From the NCBI GenBank assembly GCA_900543305.1, contig UQQZ01000005.1, forward strand, positions 1 to 57,606: 57,606 bases of DNA, given 5' to 3'. Of this stretch, positions 17,970-26,115 are shown in pieces. How positions within the stretch are numbered: position 1 is the stretch's first letter; each line of letters opens with the position of its first letter. Source of the stretch: an uncultured Oscillospiraceae bacterium (GTDB taxonomy: Bacteria; Bacillota; Clostridia; Oscillospirales; Acutalibacteraceae). The position numbers and the translations under genes were made by a program. Below the pieces are notes generated by a model. It saw nothing but the letters and a program-made list of their open reading frames with translations, was not told the origin of the DNA and did not search any database.

Positions 17970-18237
17970 GGTTGGAATGAAGATACAGATACTCAGAATG
18001 TTCCGCCCAAACAAGGAAATAGGGTTACACTTACGTTTCCCTCTAGCGAAGAAAAACGGGTTTCCATAAAGGATTATCCGGCAGAGGTACTCCGTTTTGC
18101 AGACAAGCGGGACGCCTACTACCAGCTCTGCCACCCCAAGAACATTTCGGAAGATGAGTTTACGAGAGATGGATACATCGCCTTTAAAATGAATGGCGAT
18201 GGCGTTATGCAAAAACCACACAGCGGGAGGAAAAGCC
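17970..18237 (+). pseudogene. Coding remnant in frame with the upstream anti-sigma-like gene
   Basis: Directly after the TAA of the anti-sigma-like gene the same frame stays open for about 80 codons with protein-like composition (for example NRVTLTFPSSEEKRVSIKDY, then ADKRDAYYQLCHPKNISEDE and a final FKMNGDGV). It has no start codon or ribosome binding site of its own until close to the next gene. It reads like the central or C-terminal part of a lost extracytoplasmic protein fused by deletion. Stop-codon read-through is a less likely alternative. Confidence 0.5.
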
Positions 18238-18633
18238 ATGAAAGAAAGAATGTTTGGAATCCTATCTCTGATCGTTATGGTAGGGTCCTACCTGGTAGTT
18301 CGATATCTGCTATTTGGCTTGCATGGCATGAAGGAATTCCCGTTGGTTCTTTGGGTTGTGGGTGTATTTCTGATTATCCTTACCGGACTGGTAAAAAAGA
18401 ACAAGGTGATTCCTCCCATAATCGCCCTTGGCTACATCATTGGGTTCGCTGTCGGAGCCCTGTTTGGGTATGATTATGGCGAGGGGCTGAACAACCTGTG
18501 GATCATTTGGTTGTGGTGCTTCGTGACAATCGTTCTTGTGGGCGTTATTGGGAATCTATTTTTACAAAAACGATCCCAGCAGAAATATGAGGGGAAAATG
18601 CGTGCAAACGAAAACGAGTTGCCTTCTCTGTAG
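18238..18633 (+). CDS. Small four-helix membrane protein, unknown function
   Basis: A 131-residue hydrophobic protein with four predicted membrane helices (about residues 6-26, 36-53, 60-78 and 88-108) and a polar C-terminal tail. The start MKERMFGILS is chosen because GGAGG lies 7 nt upstream; the longer frame starting at 18193 has no such site. It lies downstream of the ECF sigma cassette and could belong to its operon or regulon. No family is recognised. Confidence 0.7.
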   Translation: MKERMFGILSLIVMVGSYLVVRYLLFGLHGMKEFPLVLWVVGVFLIILTGLVKKNKVIPPIIALGYIIGFAVGALFGYDYGEGLNNLWIIWLWCFVTIVLVGVIGNLFLQKRSQQKYEGKMRANENELPSL

Positions 18634-18684
18634 GGATCTCATGTTCCAAAAAAATAAGGTAGACAGAACAGCAGGAGGCATGTG

Positions 18685-18968
18685 ATGAAAATAATAATTT
18701 GGGGAATAACATTTTTTCTGGCTGGAGTGATCTCTATCGTTCTGCTATTGGCCGGATCCACAGCAAGCGATTGGGTATCCAACGGGCTGCCTTCCGCTAT
18801 TGGGAATATTTCTCGCTATGGACTTCTCCCCGCGCTGTATATTGTTTTGGAGTGCCGCCTTTGAATTGATTTTTACAAATGGGGTATTTTTTCTCATTTA
18901 AAATCGTCTTTTCCCTTGCATTGATCTTTGTGATTGGGATGATCGATATCTTTTTGACCAGAAGATAA
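18685..18968 (+). pseudogene. Small membrane protein gene broken by two frameshifts
   Basis: An ATG preceded by AGGAGG opens a hydrophobic reading frame (MKIIIWGITFFLAGVISIVL) that stops at 18864. The matching continuation is found in a second frame after the T-run near 18842 (WSAAFELIFTNGV) and in the third after the T6 run near 18885 (FKIVFSLALIFVIGMIDIFL), ending at 18968. Two homopolymer shifts would restore a protein of about 94 residues. Either the gene is decayed or the runs were misread. Confidence 0.55.
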
Positions 18969-19130
18969 TTTGGCTTGGGGGAAGAAAGCACACTTCCAAA
19001 ATCGTACAAATCAGGGAACTCGCAAGGACTCTCTCCCCTATATGCTCGATATAGCATAAGAAAAACCACCCAGCGTTACGGCCTGACGGCCCTGTGCTCG
19101 GCGGTTTCCTATAGTGAAAGAAACGCAGAT

Positions 19131-19169
19131 AAAAGGGACACAGGCCAAATGGCTTTGTGTCCCTTTTTT
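19131..19169 (-). terminator. Intrinsic terminator after the flotillin gene
   Basis: The stem AAAAGGGACACA pairs with TGTGTCCCTTTT around a GGCCAAATGGCT loop and ends in T-rich sequence on both strands. It lies 10 bp beyond the stop of the minus-strand flotillin gene. Confidence 0.8.
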
Positions 19170-19178
19170 ATCTGGTTT

Positions 19179-20693
19179 TTATTCCTTTTTTTCAGGCTCT
19201 TGGGAAACGGGGGAAAGATCAGCGTCTGCCATTTCCACAGGAGCTTCCGCCGGTGCGGAGGGCCCCTGGCTGGTTGCGGCCACTTTCCCACCGATCATGC
19301 CGGAAAGCAGGGCTTTCACGTCGATGCCCATGCCCTGGGAGATTCCCTCGGTGATCTGGGTGGTTCCGTTGATAATGTCCTGCAGCAGCTTGGCGCTGCT
19401 GCCGTCGCCATACATGGTGATCTTATCCACCTTCGAGAGAGGTTCGGCCACATTCTTGGCAATGGCAGGCAGGGCGTTCATGACCATTTCAATGACAGCC
19501 GCCTGGCCGTATTTCTTCATGGCCTCAGCTTTCTTGTCAATGCCCTCTGCCTCTGCCAGTGCCTTTGCCTGGATGGCCGCGGCCTCTGCCTTACCTACAG
19601 CGGAGATACCGGCAGCTTCCTGCTCCTTTGCAAAACGGGCAGCTTCGGCCTGCTTCTTCGCGGCTTCCGCCTCTTGTTCCTGCTCATACCGCTTGGCTTC
19701 CGCGTCCTTCTGGCGCTGGAACAGGGCGGCCTGTGCCTCCTGCTCCTTCCGGTAGCGGTCGGCATCCGCTTTGGCGCGGATCTCAGCGTCCAAGGCCTGC
19801 TTGGCCACTTCTACCTCTTGCTTTTTCAGCTCAGCTTCCCGAGCAGTCTTGGCGATCTCCGCATCCACCGTGGCGGTGCCAATGACCTTCTGCTGGGCCT
19901 GGTTCTGGATCTCGTAGGCGGCTTCCGCCTCAGCTCGCTTGGTATCGGCCGAGATCTTCAGCTCTGCCTTCTTGATTTCCAGTTCATTCTGCTTTTGGGC
20001 GATCTGGGTTTGGGACTCCACCTTGGCGTCGTTAGCGGCCTTGTCAGCGTTTGCTTGGGCGATGGCCACGTCCCGGTCCGCCTGTGCTTTGGCGATGGCG
20101 GCGTTCTTTTTGATGAGAGAAGTGTTCTCTGCGCCAAGGTCCTGGATCAGCCCGTTTTCATCCTGCACATTCTGAATGTTGCAGGACAGGATCTCAATTC
20201 CCAGCTTTTCCATGTCCCTGGATGCCTTCTGCATTACCTGATCGGAGAAGGAATCCCGATCGGTGTTGATCTTCTCCAAGGACAGAGTACCGATGATTTC
20301 CCGCATATTGCCCTGGAGGGAATCTTTCAGATCCAGGGCGATGTCAGCGCCTTTCTTGTTCAGAAAGTTCTTTGCTGCCAGCCGGATACCCTTTTCCTCC
20401 GGGGAAATACGGACTTTGGCTACAGCGTCTACCGATACGTTGATGAAGTCATTGGTAGGGACGGATTGTTCCGTCTTGATGTCTACCGTCATTTGGCCCA
20501 GGTACAATTTGTCCAGCCGCTCTAAGAAGGGAACGCGGATGCCCGCCTGCCCAATCAGGATACGGCTGTTTTTCCGCAGGCCCGAGATGATATATGCCTG
20601 GTCCGGCGGAGCTTTGACGTAGCCCAGAAGCAAGATAACAATAATCACGAAGACCGGGATGATGATCGGAAGATAGTTCAATAGAAATTCCAT
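19179..20693 (-). CDS. Flotillin-like SPFH domain membrane protein
   Basis: A protein of about 504 residues with an N-terminal membrane anchor (about residues 3-24), an SPFH/band-7 domain (about 28-210) and a long Ala/Glu/Lys-rich coiled coil (about 215-400) with repeats such as KAEAAAIQAKALAEAEG. The last 80 residues include a Gly/Met segment. This is the flotillin (FloT/YuaG, FloA) layout; flotillins form oligomers in ordered membrane patches and affect secretion and signalling. The ATG at 20693 is preferred over an in-frame GTG one codon earlier. The gene upstream (162 codons, membrane-anchored) may be a partner, in the position often occupied by NfeD-like genes. Confidence 0.9.
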   Translation of the reverse strand: MEFLLNYLPIIIPVFVIIVILLLGYVKAPPDQAYIISGLRKNSRILIGQAGIRVPFLERLDKLYLGQMTVDIKTEQSVPTNDFINVSVDAVAKVRISPEEKGIRLAAKNFLNKKGADIALDLKDSLQGNMREIIGTLSLEKINTDRDSFSDQVMQKASRDMEKLGIEILSCNIQNVQDENGLIQDLGAENTSLIKKNAAIAKAQADRDVAIAQANADKAANDAKVESQTQIAQKQNELEIKKAELKISADTKRAEAEAAYEIQNQAQQKVIGTATVDAEIAKTAREAELKKQEVEVAKQALDAEIRAKADADRYRKEQEAQAALFQRQKDAEAKRYEQEQEAEAAKKQAEAARFAKEQEAAGISAVGKAEAAAIQAKALAEAEGIDKKAEAMKKYGQAAVIEMVMNALPAIAKNVAEPLSKVDKITMYGDGSSAKLLQDIINGTTQITEGISQGMGIDVKALLSGMIGGKVAATSQGPSAPAEAPVEMADADLSPVSQEPEKKE

Positions 20694-20757
20694 CACATAA
20701 CACCTGCTCTTTCTTCACTTATTTTGGAAAAAACAATGTCATTGAGCATTTCCTATT

Positions 20758-21246
20758 TTAGGAATTTGTGCCCCCTTCCTGCCGCTGTTTGTCCAAGATC
20801 CGCTGAGCCGCTGTAACAGCCTCCTGGAGCGCTTTCTGATTGCTTTCTTCCAGTTCTTGCAAATGGCCTGCCAAGTCCTCTTGCATGGAGAGCAGCGCCT
20901 TGGTAGTCATTTGGAACCGACCTGCGTCCTCTCCGTGGGAAAGCCGCCAGTCAAACCACGCCCGGTATCGCTTTCGCTCCTTGGGCAGCATATAGACCAA
21001 CAATCCGTCCTGCTCTTTCCCGTGGGGATAGTAGGTGGGACCGTCCACCTGCATGTCCCATTTCTCCGGGGCAGCGTAGTACAGGGCCATAATTTGTTCA
21101 AACGTCAAGAGCAAGATCTCCCCGTTTTGGGAACGCTCCCGCAAATACTTTGGCTCCTTTCGCAAGATGTGGAGGGAAAGAAGAGTTAAGATCGCAGCCA
21201 GTGCCACACAGCCCGCAAGAATACCAACCGTGACCTGTGTCTCCAT
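20758..21246 (-). CDS. Membrane-anchored protein of unknown function upstream of flotillin
   Basis: A 162-residue protein with an N-terminal helix (about residues 8-28), then a cytoplasmic domain rich in charged and aromatic residues. A Glu/Gln-rich stretch at the end (about 120-160) is probably coiled coil. It is not an NfeD protein by inspection. It is followed after 64 bp by the flotillin gene on the same strand and probably shares its transcript, suggesting a role in the same membrane assembly (inference only). Confidence 0.7.
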   Translation of the reverse strand: METQVTVGILAGCVALAAILTLLSLHILRKEPKYLRERSQNGEILLLTFEQIMALYYAAPEKWDMQVDGPTYYPHGKEQDGLLVYMLPKERKRYRAWFDWRLSHGEDAGRFQMTTKALLSMQEDLAGHLQELEESNQKALQEAVTAAQRILDKQRQEGGTNS

Positions 21247-21453
21247 AACATCCCTCCCTTATCGGAAACTACCCTCAGTATAGCGGAAAGAAAGCTTATT
21301 TACAACACTTCCCGGAGGCTTTTTCTGTTAATTTTGTTGCAGAAAGCCAGGCGCGATTCTATTTATAAAGCAAGCTAAACAAATGCCCATTGGGTCGCAA
21401 AAACACACAGCACTAATGTAATGCAAAAGATTAACTTTTAGGAGAAACAGGCC

Positions 21454-21588
21454 ATGATCATCGCCATTAATAATCGCGAAAGCTATGCCATTAAAACGCC
21501 TCATATCGCCTTTCTCTCCGGTCTCACAGAGCAGATGGCAAACTTCTCACCTTGTCCCCTCCTATGTAAAATAGGAGAACCCTGTTAA
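21454..21588 (+). CDS. Possible 44-residue small protein
   Basis: An ATG preceded by AGGAG with 9-nt spacing opens a 44-codon frame (MIIAINNRESYAIKTPHIAF, ending CKIGEPC with three cysteines in the last 12 residues). A strong terminator follows 7 bp after its stop. The ribosome binding site and terminator make a short transcription unit plausible. No similarity is recognised, and it could also be a small RNA. Nothing else is seen in the 416 bp between the genes here. Confidence 0.4.
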   Translation: MIIAINNRESYAIKTPHIAFLSGLTEQMANFSPCPLLCKIGEPC

Positions 21589-21594
21589 TAAAGG

Positions 21595-21633
21595 AAAAGA
21601 CGGGGCAGTTCACTTTATATGCTCCGTCTTTTT
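21595..21633. terminator. Bidirectional intrinsic terminator
   Basis: AAAAGACGGGGCA pairs with TGCTCCGTCTTTT (one G-T pair) and has T-rich tails on both strands. It closes the minus-strand M56 gene and the small plus-strand frame at 21454. Confidence 0.8.
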
Positions 21634-21662
21634 ATATGCTGTTTTCTTTTAGAAAAGCCCCG

Positions 21663-23480
21663 TTACTCTGTCGTCGGTGCATCGGCGTCCACTGTTCCGG
21701 TCTCATCAAATCCCAGCCGCTCATACACCTCCGGTGGAATATAGCTCACCGCAAGCTGCTCCTTCTCCGGCAGGCTGTTAAACCAGGAGAGCCACTCCAT
21801 GGTTTCCTCCGAAAGGCCATCGGCGTCGATCCACCGGTCGCCAAATCGCACCTGGCTCCCAGTACCTTCCCGGTGCTGGAACACCATCCATTTGCTGTCC
21901 ATCTGGACCTCAATGGTGCCCTCCTCCCCATACCGGTAAGGGAATCCTTCTCCAAAATTGGACTGGCCGTCTTCCGTGGGAATCTGGCTACCGTCCACCG
22001 TGGAGGTGATCTCTCCCTCCGGCGGCCCGTCCCCGGAAACAGCCTCCTTCCCCGTGGAATAGTAATAGAGCCCATCCACCTGCACCATGGGGATTACATC
22101 CCACTGGGAGTTCTCCATCTCATCCTGGAGCCATTCCTCCGCCATGGCCTCACACTCCGCCTGCTGCTTCTGGATGGACCGCTGGCTGTCCATGGCCCGG
22201 GCCCACAGGCGCATAGGGAATTTCTCCTGAATATCTTCCTGGAACTTGCTGTCATCCCCTGGGATCCAGTACTCCACCAGCTCATACTGACTGTCGTTCT
22301 TTCCTGCAGTGATCACCGTGGGCACATGGGAGGCACTGACCTTTTCCAGCTGTCCGTCCTCCTCGTTGTACTCCACGTAGTAGATCCAGGCGTAGAGAGT
22401 GGTTTCGTCGCCGGACTTCTGGATGTCCATCACATCGTAGGAAACCGCGGAGAAATCCGCCTCCCGGCTTTGGGACCGGTTGTGCTCTGCCACCTGCATA
22501 TCCAGGAACCCCTGGAGTTGGTCATCCAGGTCGCTGATATCCCTGGAAAGGGGATTGGTAAGCAGGCACACTGCTGCCACCACCAGGACCACAACTGCTC
22601 CGGCAACAATCCACACCCGGGGCTTCTTGTAGCGGAGGATTGTCTTCACCCGCTGCTGTACCCCCACTTCCCCAAATGCCAGAGGCACGGCGCCCATCTT
22701 CTGCCGGCCAACACTGCAATTGAGCAGCGCCTGGGAGTAGTCTGCCCGCTCCTGGGGATTCAGTGCTTTGACCACCTTCTCGTCACAGGCGAATTCCACA
22801 TCCCGACAGAACAGCCCGTAGGCCACCCACAGCAGGGGATGGAACCAATAGAAAGCCAGAAGCAGGAAGCCCAGCAGTTTCCACAGGGGATCTCCCCGGC
22901 GGATGTGAGCTTGCTCATGGGCAATCACATACTCCGCCTCCTGGGGGTCTATGGAAAAAGGCAGGTAGATCTTGGGCTTGCGGACGCCCAGCACAAAGGG
23001 GAAGCCCACCTGTTCTGTCTGATAGATGGAGTCCCGCAGCCGCACCGCCGTGGAAACCTTCCGGGCAAGGGCAACATAGCGAATCACACCGTAAGCTAAG
23101 AAAGCCAACACCCCAACCAGCCACAGCACTGCCAGCACCGGAACCAGAACCTGGAGGGGGTTCACGCTGTCCCCCACATGGGGTGCCATGGACTCCCCAA
23201 GGACAGGGTTGATGACTCCGTCCAGAAAAGGGATTCCCGTGTTGACGGCTGGCACCGCCTCGGTCAGGATGTGGGTGCTGATGGTCTCCCCGCTGGGAAG
23301 GATACTCACAACACTCTCCACGGAGAAGGGGCAGATCAGCCGCACCGCCACTAAGACCCAGAGAAGTACCCGGCTCCAGGCGGGAGCTTTTCGGAAAATG
23401 AGGTGCAAAAGCAGCACCGCCAGCATAATCTAGCCGGCCGAAATGCTCATGTTCAGAATGGTTAAGAAAAACGCACTCAT
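21663..23480 (-). pseudogene. M56/BlaR1-type membrane metalloprotease with premature stop at codon 17
   Basis: The natural start is the ATG at 23480 (MSAFFLTILNMSISAG), which overlaps the TGA of a BlaI remnant as in intact blaI-blaR1 pairs. Codon 17 is TAG where the family usually has TGG (Trp). Beyond it 587 codons stay open from an ATG at 23426. They have further membrane helices, the M56 zinc site HEQAH (about 188-192 of the restored protein), FACDEKVV, a helix near residue 295 and a roughly 290-residue outside domain. A protein starting at 23426 would lack half of helix 1. With its repressor also truncated, the pair is probably non-functional as a sensor. Confidence 0.75.
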
Positions 23481-23588
23481 GGAGTGCCTCCCACTCGGTA
23501 GCGGTTGATCATCTCCTGGATCGCGTCCAGCTCCGCATCCGAGATCTTCTGGTGCTTGGTAAAGGCCGCGGCAACGCCGGCAAAGAGC
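23477..23588 (-). pseudogene. C-terminal remnant of a BlaI/MecI-type repressor
   Basis: About 37 codons remain (LFAGVAAAFTKHQKISDAEL, then DAIQEMINRYRVGGTP). They match the C-terminal dimerisation end of BlaI/MecI repressors, and the TGA overlaps the ATG of the M56 gene. An in-frame TGA immediately upstream and the loss of the winged-helix part show that the gene was cut at about 23588. Confidence 0.65.
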
Positions 23589-23738
23589 CCTCAAAGGTTT
23601 TGTCTACCATCAAAGTCAAAGCATGGATCTGGCCACTTTGGAGGGCGATCTTGTTTTGTAGTGGGACAAAAAAGAAAAATCCATTCGATAATAGGATTCC
23701 CACAAGAAGGGCCCTTTCGATCTTGTCCAATTCTCCGC

Positions 23739-23804
23739 AAAAAAGCACTCCACATGCCATCACCATTCCCTGTTGATTAACATGTGGAGCGCTGTTCTTT
23801 TTTT
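23739..23804 (-). terminator. Large intrinsic terminator at the end of the FHA/kinase operon
   Basis: AGCACTCCACATG pairs with CATGTGGAGCGCT across a 24-nt loop, with A6 on the left and T7 on the right. On the minus strand it follows the last gene of the phospho-signalling operon. The 150 bp between it and the BlaI remnant show nothing recognisable. Confidence 0.7.
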
Positions 23805-23810
23805 AATGTA

Positions 23811-25355
23811 TTAGAATCGGAAAGAGAATTTTGTATTGGCAATGGTAACCTCGTCACCACTGCGGAGTCGGTTGGAGGAATAAATGCGGATTCCTCCGAT
23901 ATATACTTCCGCCGAAGTCAATCCCTCAATGAAAACCATTTGATCTTGCAGAAACACTCGGGCGCTTTGGGCCGGCATGTCTTTATCCTTCCAGATTAAC
24001 TGACAAGATGTTCCAGAGCCAATGATCAGGGGACTGTCCAAGTAAAAAATTCTCTGTGATCCCTTTTGACGGCCGCAGATAATCTCCAGTTTTATAGCTA
24101 CCCCAACATGGCCATCCGTTGGTTTTTCTTTGGCACGGGAGCGTAGAACGATGCCAGTAATTACAAGGATAGCCGCCACAACCCCACATCCTGCCGCTAT
24201 CCAAATCCACGGAATGGACAGATCCCCAGCTTCTGGCTGTTGGGAAAGCTCAGCCGCCGCGGAGGACTCTACGGTGGAATGAAGCTCCTCTTCCACCGAG
24301 CTGGAAGGAACCTGTCCGCTTTCCGTCGGAGCCTCTGAAACAGGATTCTCTGGATGGAGAGTGGGCTGTGTGGTGGGCGTGGGTTCCGGCTCATAGGATG
24401 CAGGAGGCTGAGCCGTAGAAGGATGATCCACCGGCAGCGCCATGGCGTAATTGCGCACATTCTTCAGCGTCAGGAAAGACGATGCCCCGTCACCGTTAAA
24501 GAAAATTTGACCCTCAAACCGTGGGGCATTCATGTTCATTCCTGGCTGGAAGACCAACTTGGAAAGCCCGTCTACCATAGCCGCCACCTGCTCACCTCCA
24601 GGGGCAACATCCTGGCTGTTTAGAACCGCCACATCCATCCCGGAACCTGTAGCAAGAGCGGCAAGAATCTCTGGATCACCCTGGGATCCAAACACAACGG
24701 AATGAAGAATCATTTCCGGCGTTTCCACTATGGTGTTTTCCAGGGCAGCAGCTTCCTCCGTCCAGCTTTCCGACTGCTCAGGCCAAGGAATGCCGTCGGT
24801 AAACACCACCACATTCACAACCTCTCCCTGTGGTACCATTTCTGTGGCAAGATACTGGGCCGCTTGCGCAACGCCCCCCGGAAGATCGGTAGCAGTGTGG
24901 TCGTAGGCCACAGAACGGATGGCCTGGCGAACAACGCTGTCCGTGGTAAGATCTTTCTCCAATACCTCAAACCGATCCCCGAAGCCTGCCAGAATCACCT
25001 GCATGGGCTGCTTCTCCTGGCGAAACAAATCATCAGAAAAAGCGATAACCTGCTCCTGATATTCGATCATTGAGGTAGAAAGGTCCATCAAAAACAGATA
25101 GCTCACCTGAGTGTCCGATCCCCACACGCTCTCCGGAGTGGCTGTGTCCACCTGGGCTTGATTTAAGAGGAGACCCATCTCCGAGGGCAAATTTTTTCCT
25201 TCCTGAGGCTCCAGAAACACATACAGGTCCTCCCCTGTAAAATAAGCAGAAGCTACTTTGCAGAAATCCCCTGGCATCTCAGCTCCTTGGACGCCAACGG
25301 CCAAAGCGGGCAGCATCAAAAGCGCCAAACAGAGGGTCAAGATCTTTTTCCACAC
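23811..25355 (-). CDS. Secreted-side VWA domain protein with cytoplasmic FHA domain
   Basis: A 514-residue membrane protein; the GTG at 25355 is preferred because AAAGGAG precedes it and a signal peptide follows (VWKKILTLCLALLMLPALA). A von Willebrand A domain starts at about residue 83 with the metal-binding motif DLSTS (D91, S93, S95). A Pro/Thr/Ser/Glu linker follows (about 325-395), then one membrane helix (about 398-420) with the basic stop RSRAKEK. The C-terminal FHA domain covers about 430-514 (PLIIGSGTSCQLIW). The VWA domain is therefore outside and the FHA domain inside. It is last in the kinase/phosphatase operon. Binding partners are unknown. The FHA core is degenerate (SARVF rather than SRxH), so phospho-threonine binding needs testing. 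Confidence 0.85.
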   Translation of the reverse strand: MWKKILTLCLALLMLPALAVGVQGAEMPGDFCKVASAYFTGEDLYVFLEPQEGKNLPSEMGLLLNQAQVDTATPESVWGSDTQVSYLFLMDLSTSMIEYQEQVIAFSDDLFRQEKQPMQVILAGFGDRFEVLEKDLTTDSVVRQAIRSVAYDHTATDLPGGVAQAAQYLATEMVPQGEVVNVVVFTDGIPWPEQSESWTEEAAALENTIVETPEMILHSVVFGSQGDPEILAALATGSGMDVAVLNSQDVAPGGEQVAAMVDGLSKLVFQPGMNMNAPRFEGQIFFNGDGASSFLTLKNVRNYAMALPVDHPSTAQPPASYEPEPTPTTQPTLHPENPVSEAPTESGQVPSSSVEEELHSTVESSAAAELSQQPEAGDLSIPWIWIAAGCGVVAAILVITGIVLRSRAKEKPTDGHVGVAIKLEIICGRQKGSQRIFYLDSPLIIGSGTSCQLIWKDKDMPAQSARVFLQDQMVFIEGLTSAEVYIGGIRIYSSNRLRSGDEVTIANTKFSFRF

Positions 25356-25380
25356 AAAATATTCTCCTTTCACACCAGGG

Positions 25381-26109
25381 CTACACCAGACGAACCGTAA
25401 TGAGAGAAAGGTTGTCATTCCCAGGCTCAATCCGCTCCATCACCCGAAGCAACAGCAGTTCTCCCCACGCTTGGGCTGTTTCCGTTTTGAGAAAGTCTGT
25501 CAGCACCTCTCCGTCGTAAAGGTATTCCCAAACCCCATCGGAACACAGAAGAAATCCATCCCCCTGCTGAAGAGCTTCCTGTGAGTTTCCCAAGTCCGGA
25601 TGATTGCGCTCAGGATTTCCCAAAGCCCGCAGCAGGCTGGACTGATCTTCGTCCTTCCCAATTTGTCCCCGAGTGATCTCTCCGCTTTTATACTTGGCAA
25701 AGGCAACCGAGTGGTCGTTGGTAACGGACACAAGACGGTCCCGGTGAAGATAGTAGAGCCGGGAATCACCTACATGAGCCCAGAAAGCCCCTTCTTTTGA
25801 AACGAACAGGGCAACCACTGTGCTTTTCATCCCACAATGGGTAGATTCCCGCAAAGCAAGCAGCTGTTGATTGGCACGCTGGACTTGCTGTGCCATCCAC
25901 TGGGACAGCTCCTGTCCTTCTTCCGGACCGGGAGTATTTTTCATGGCATCTACCACACAGGCGGAAGCCAATTCTCCCCGCTGGTGACCTCCCAGTCCGT
26001 CCGCCAATAGGAACAGATGGCCTGAGGAAAACTCCTTTTCACCCACAGCGTCCTCATTGTGATCCCGGCCTCCAGGATTGGTATAGAAAAAGCTATCACA
26101 CACAGCCAT
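25381..26109 (-). CDS. PP2C-type protein phosphatase
   Basis: A 242-residue cytoplasmic PPM-family Ser/Thr phosphatase. The metal-binding motifs are present: RDHNED near residue 16, LLADGLGG with D37, HVGDSRLYYLHRD, LLCSDGVWEYL and the final NDNLSLITV. It lies 6 nt downstream of the protease-FHA gene and should reverse phosphorylation made by the operon's kinase. It is the shorter of two phosphatases in this operon; why two are needed is not known. Confidence 0.9.
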   Translation of the reverse strand: MAVCDSFFYTNPGGRDHNEDAVGEKEFSSGHLFLLADGLGGHQRGELASACVVDAMKNTPGPEEGQELSQWMAQQVQRANQQLLALRESTHCGMKSTVVALFVSKEGAFWAHVGDSRLYYLHRDRLVSVTNDHSVAFAKYKSGEITRGQIGKDEDQSSLLRALGNPERNHPDLGNSQEALQQGDGFLLCSDGVWEYLYDGEVLTDFLKTETAQAWGELLLLRVMERIEPGNDNLSLITVRLV

Positions 26110-26115
26110 AAATCT

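Noticed and set aside
19157..19885. Several plus-strand frames of 65-213 codons opposite the flotillin gene
   Set aside because: They are shadows of the Ala/Glu/Lys-rich coiled-coil coding sequence.
21636..23099. 487-codon open frame on the plus strand
   Set aside because: Antisense to the M56 gene; no recognisable motif or ribosome binding site.
23509..23766. 85-codon minus-strand frame between the BlaI remnant and the FHA/VWA gene
   Set aside because: Its ATG lies inside the terminator hairpin, it has no ribosome binding site, and it runs into the BlaI remnant in a different frame.
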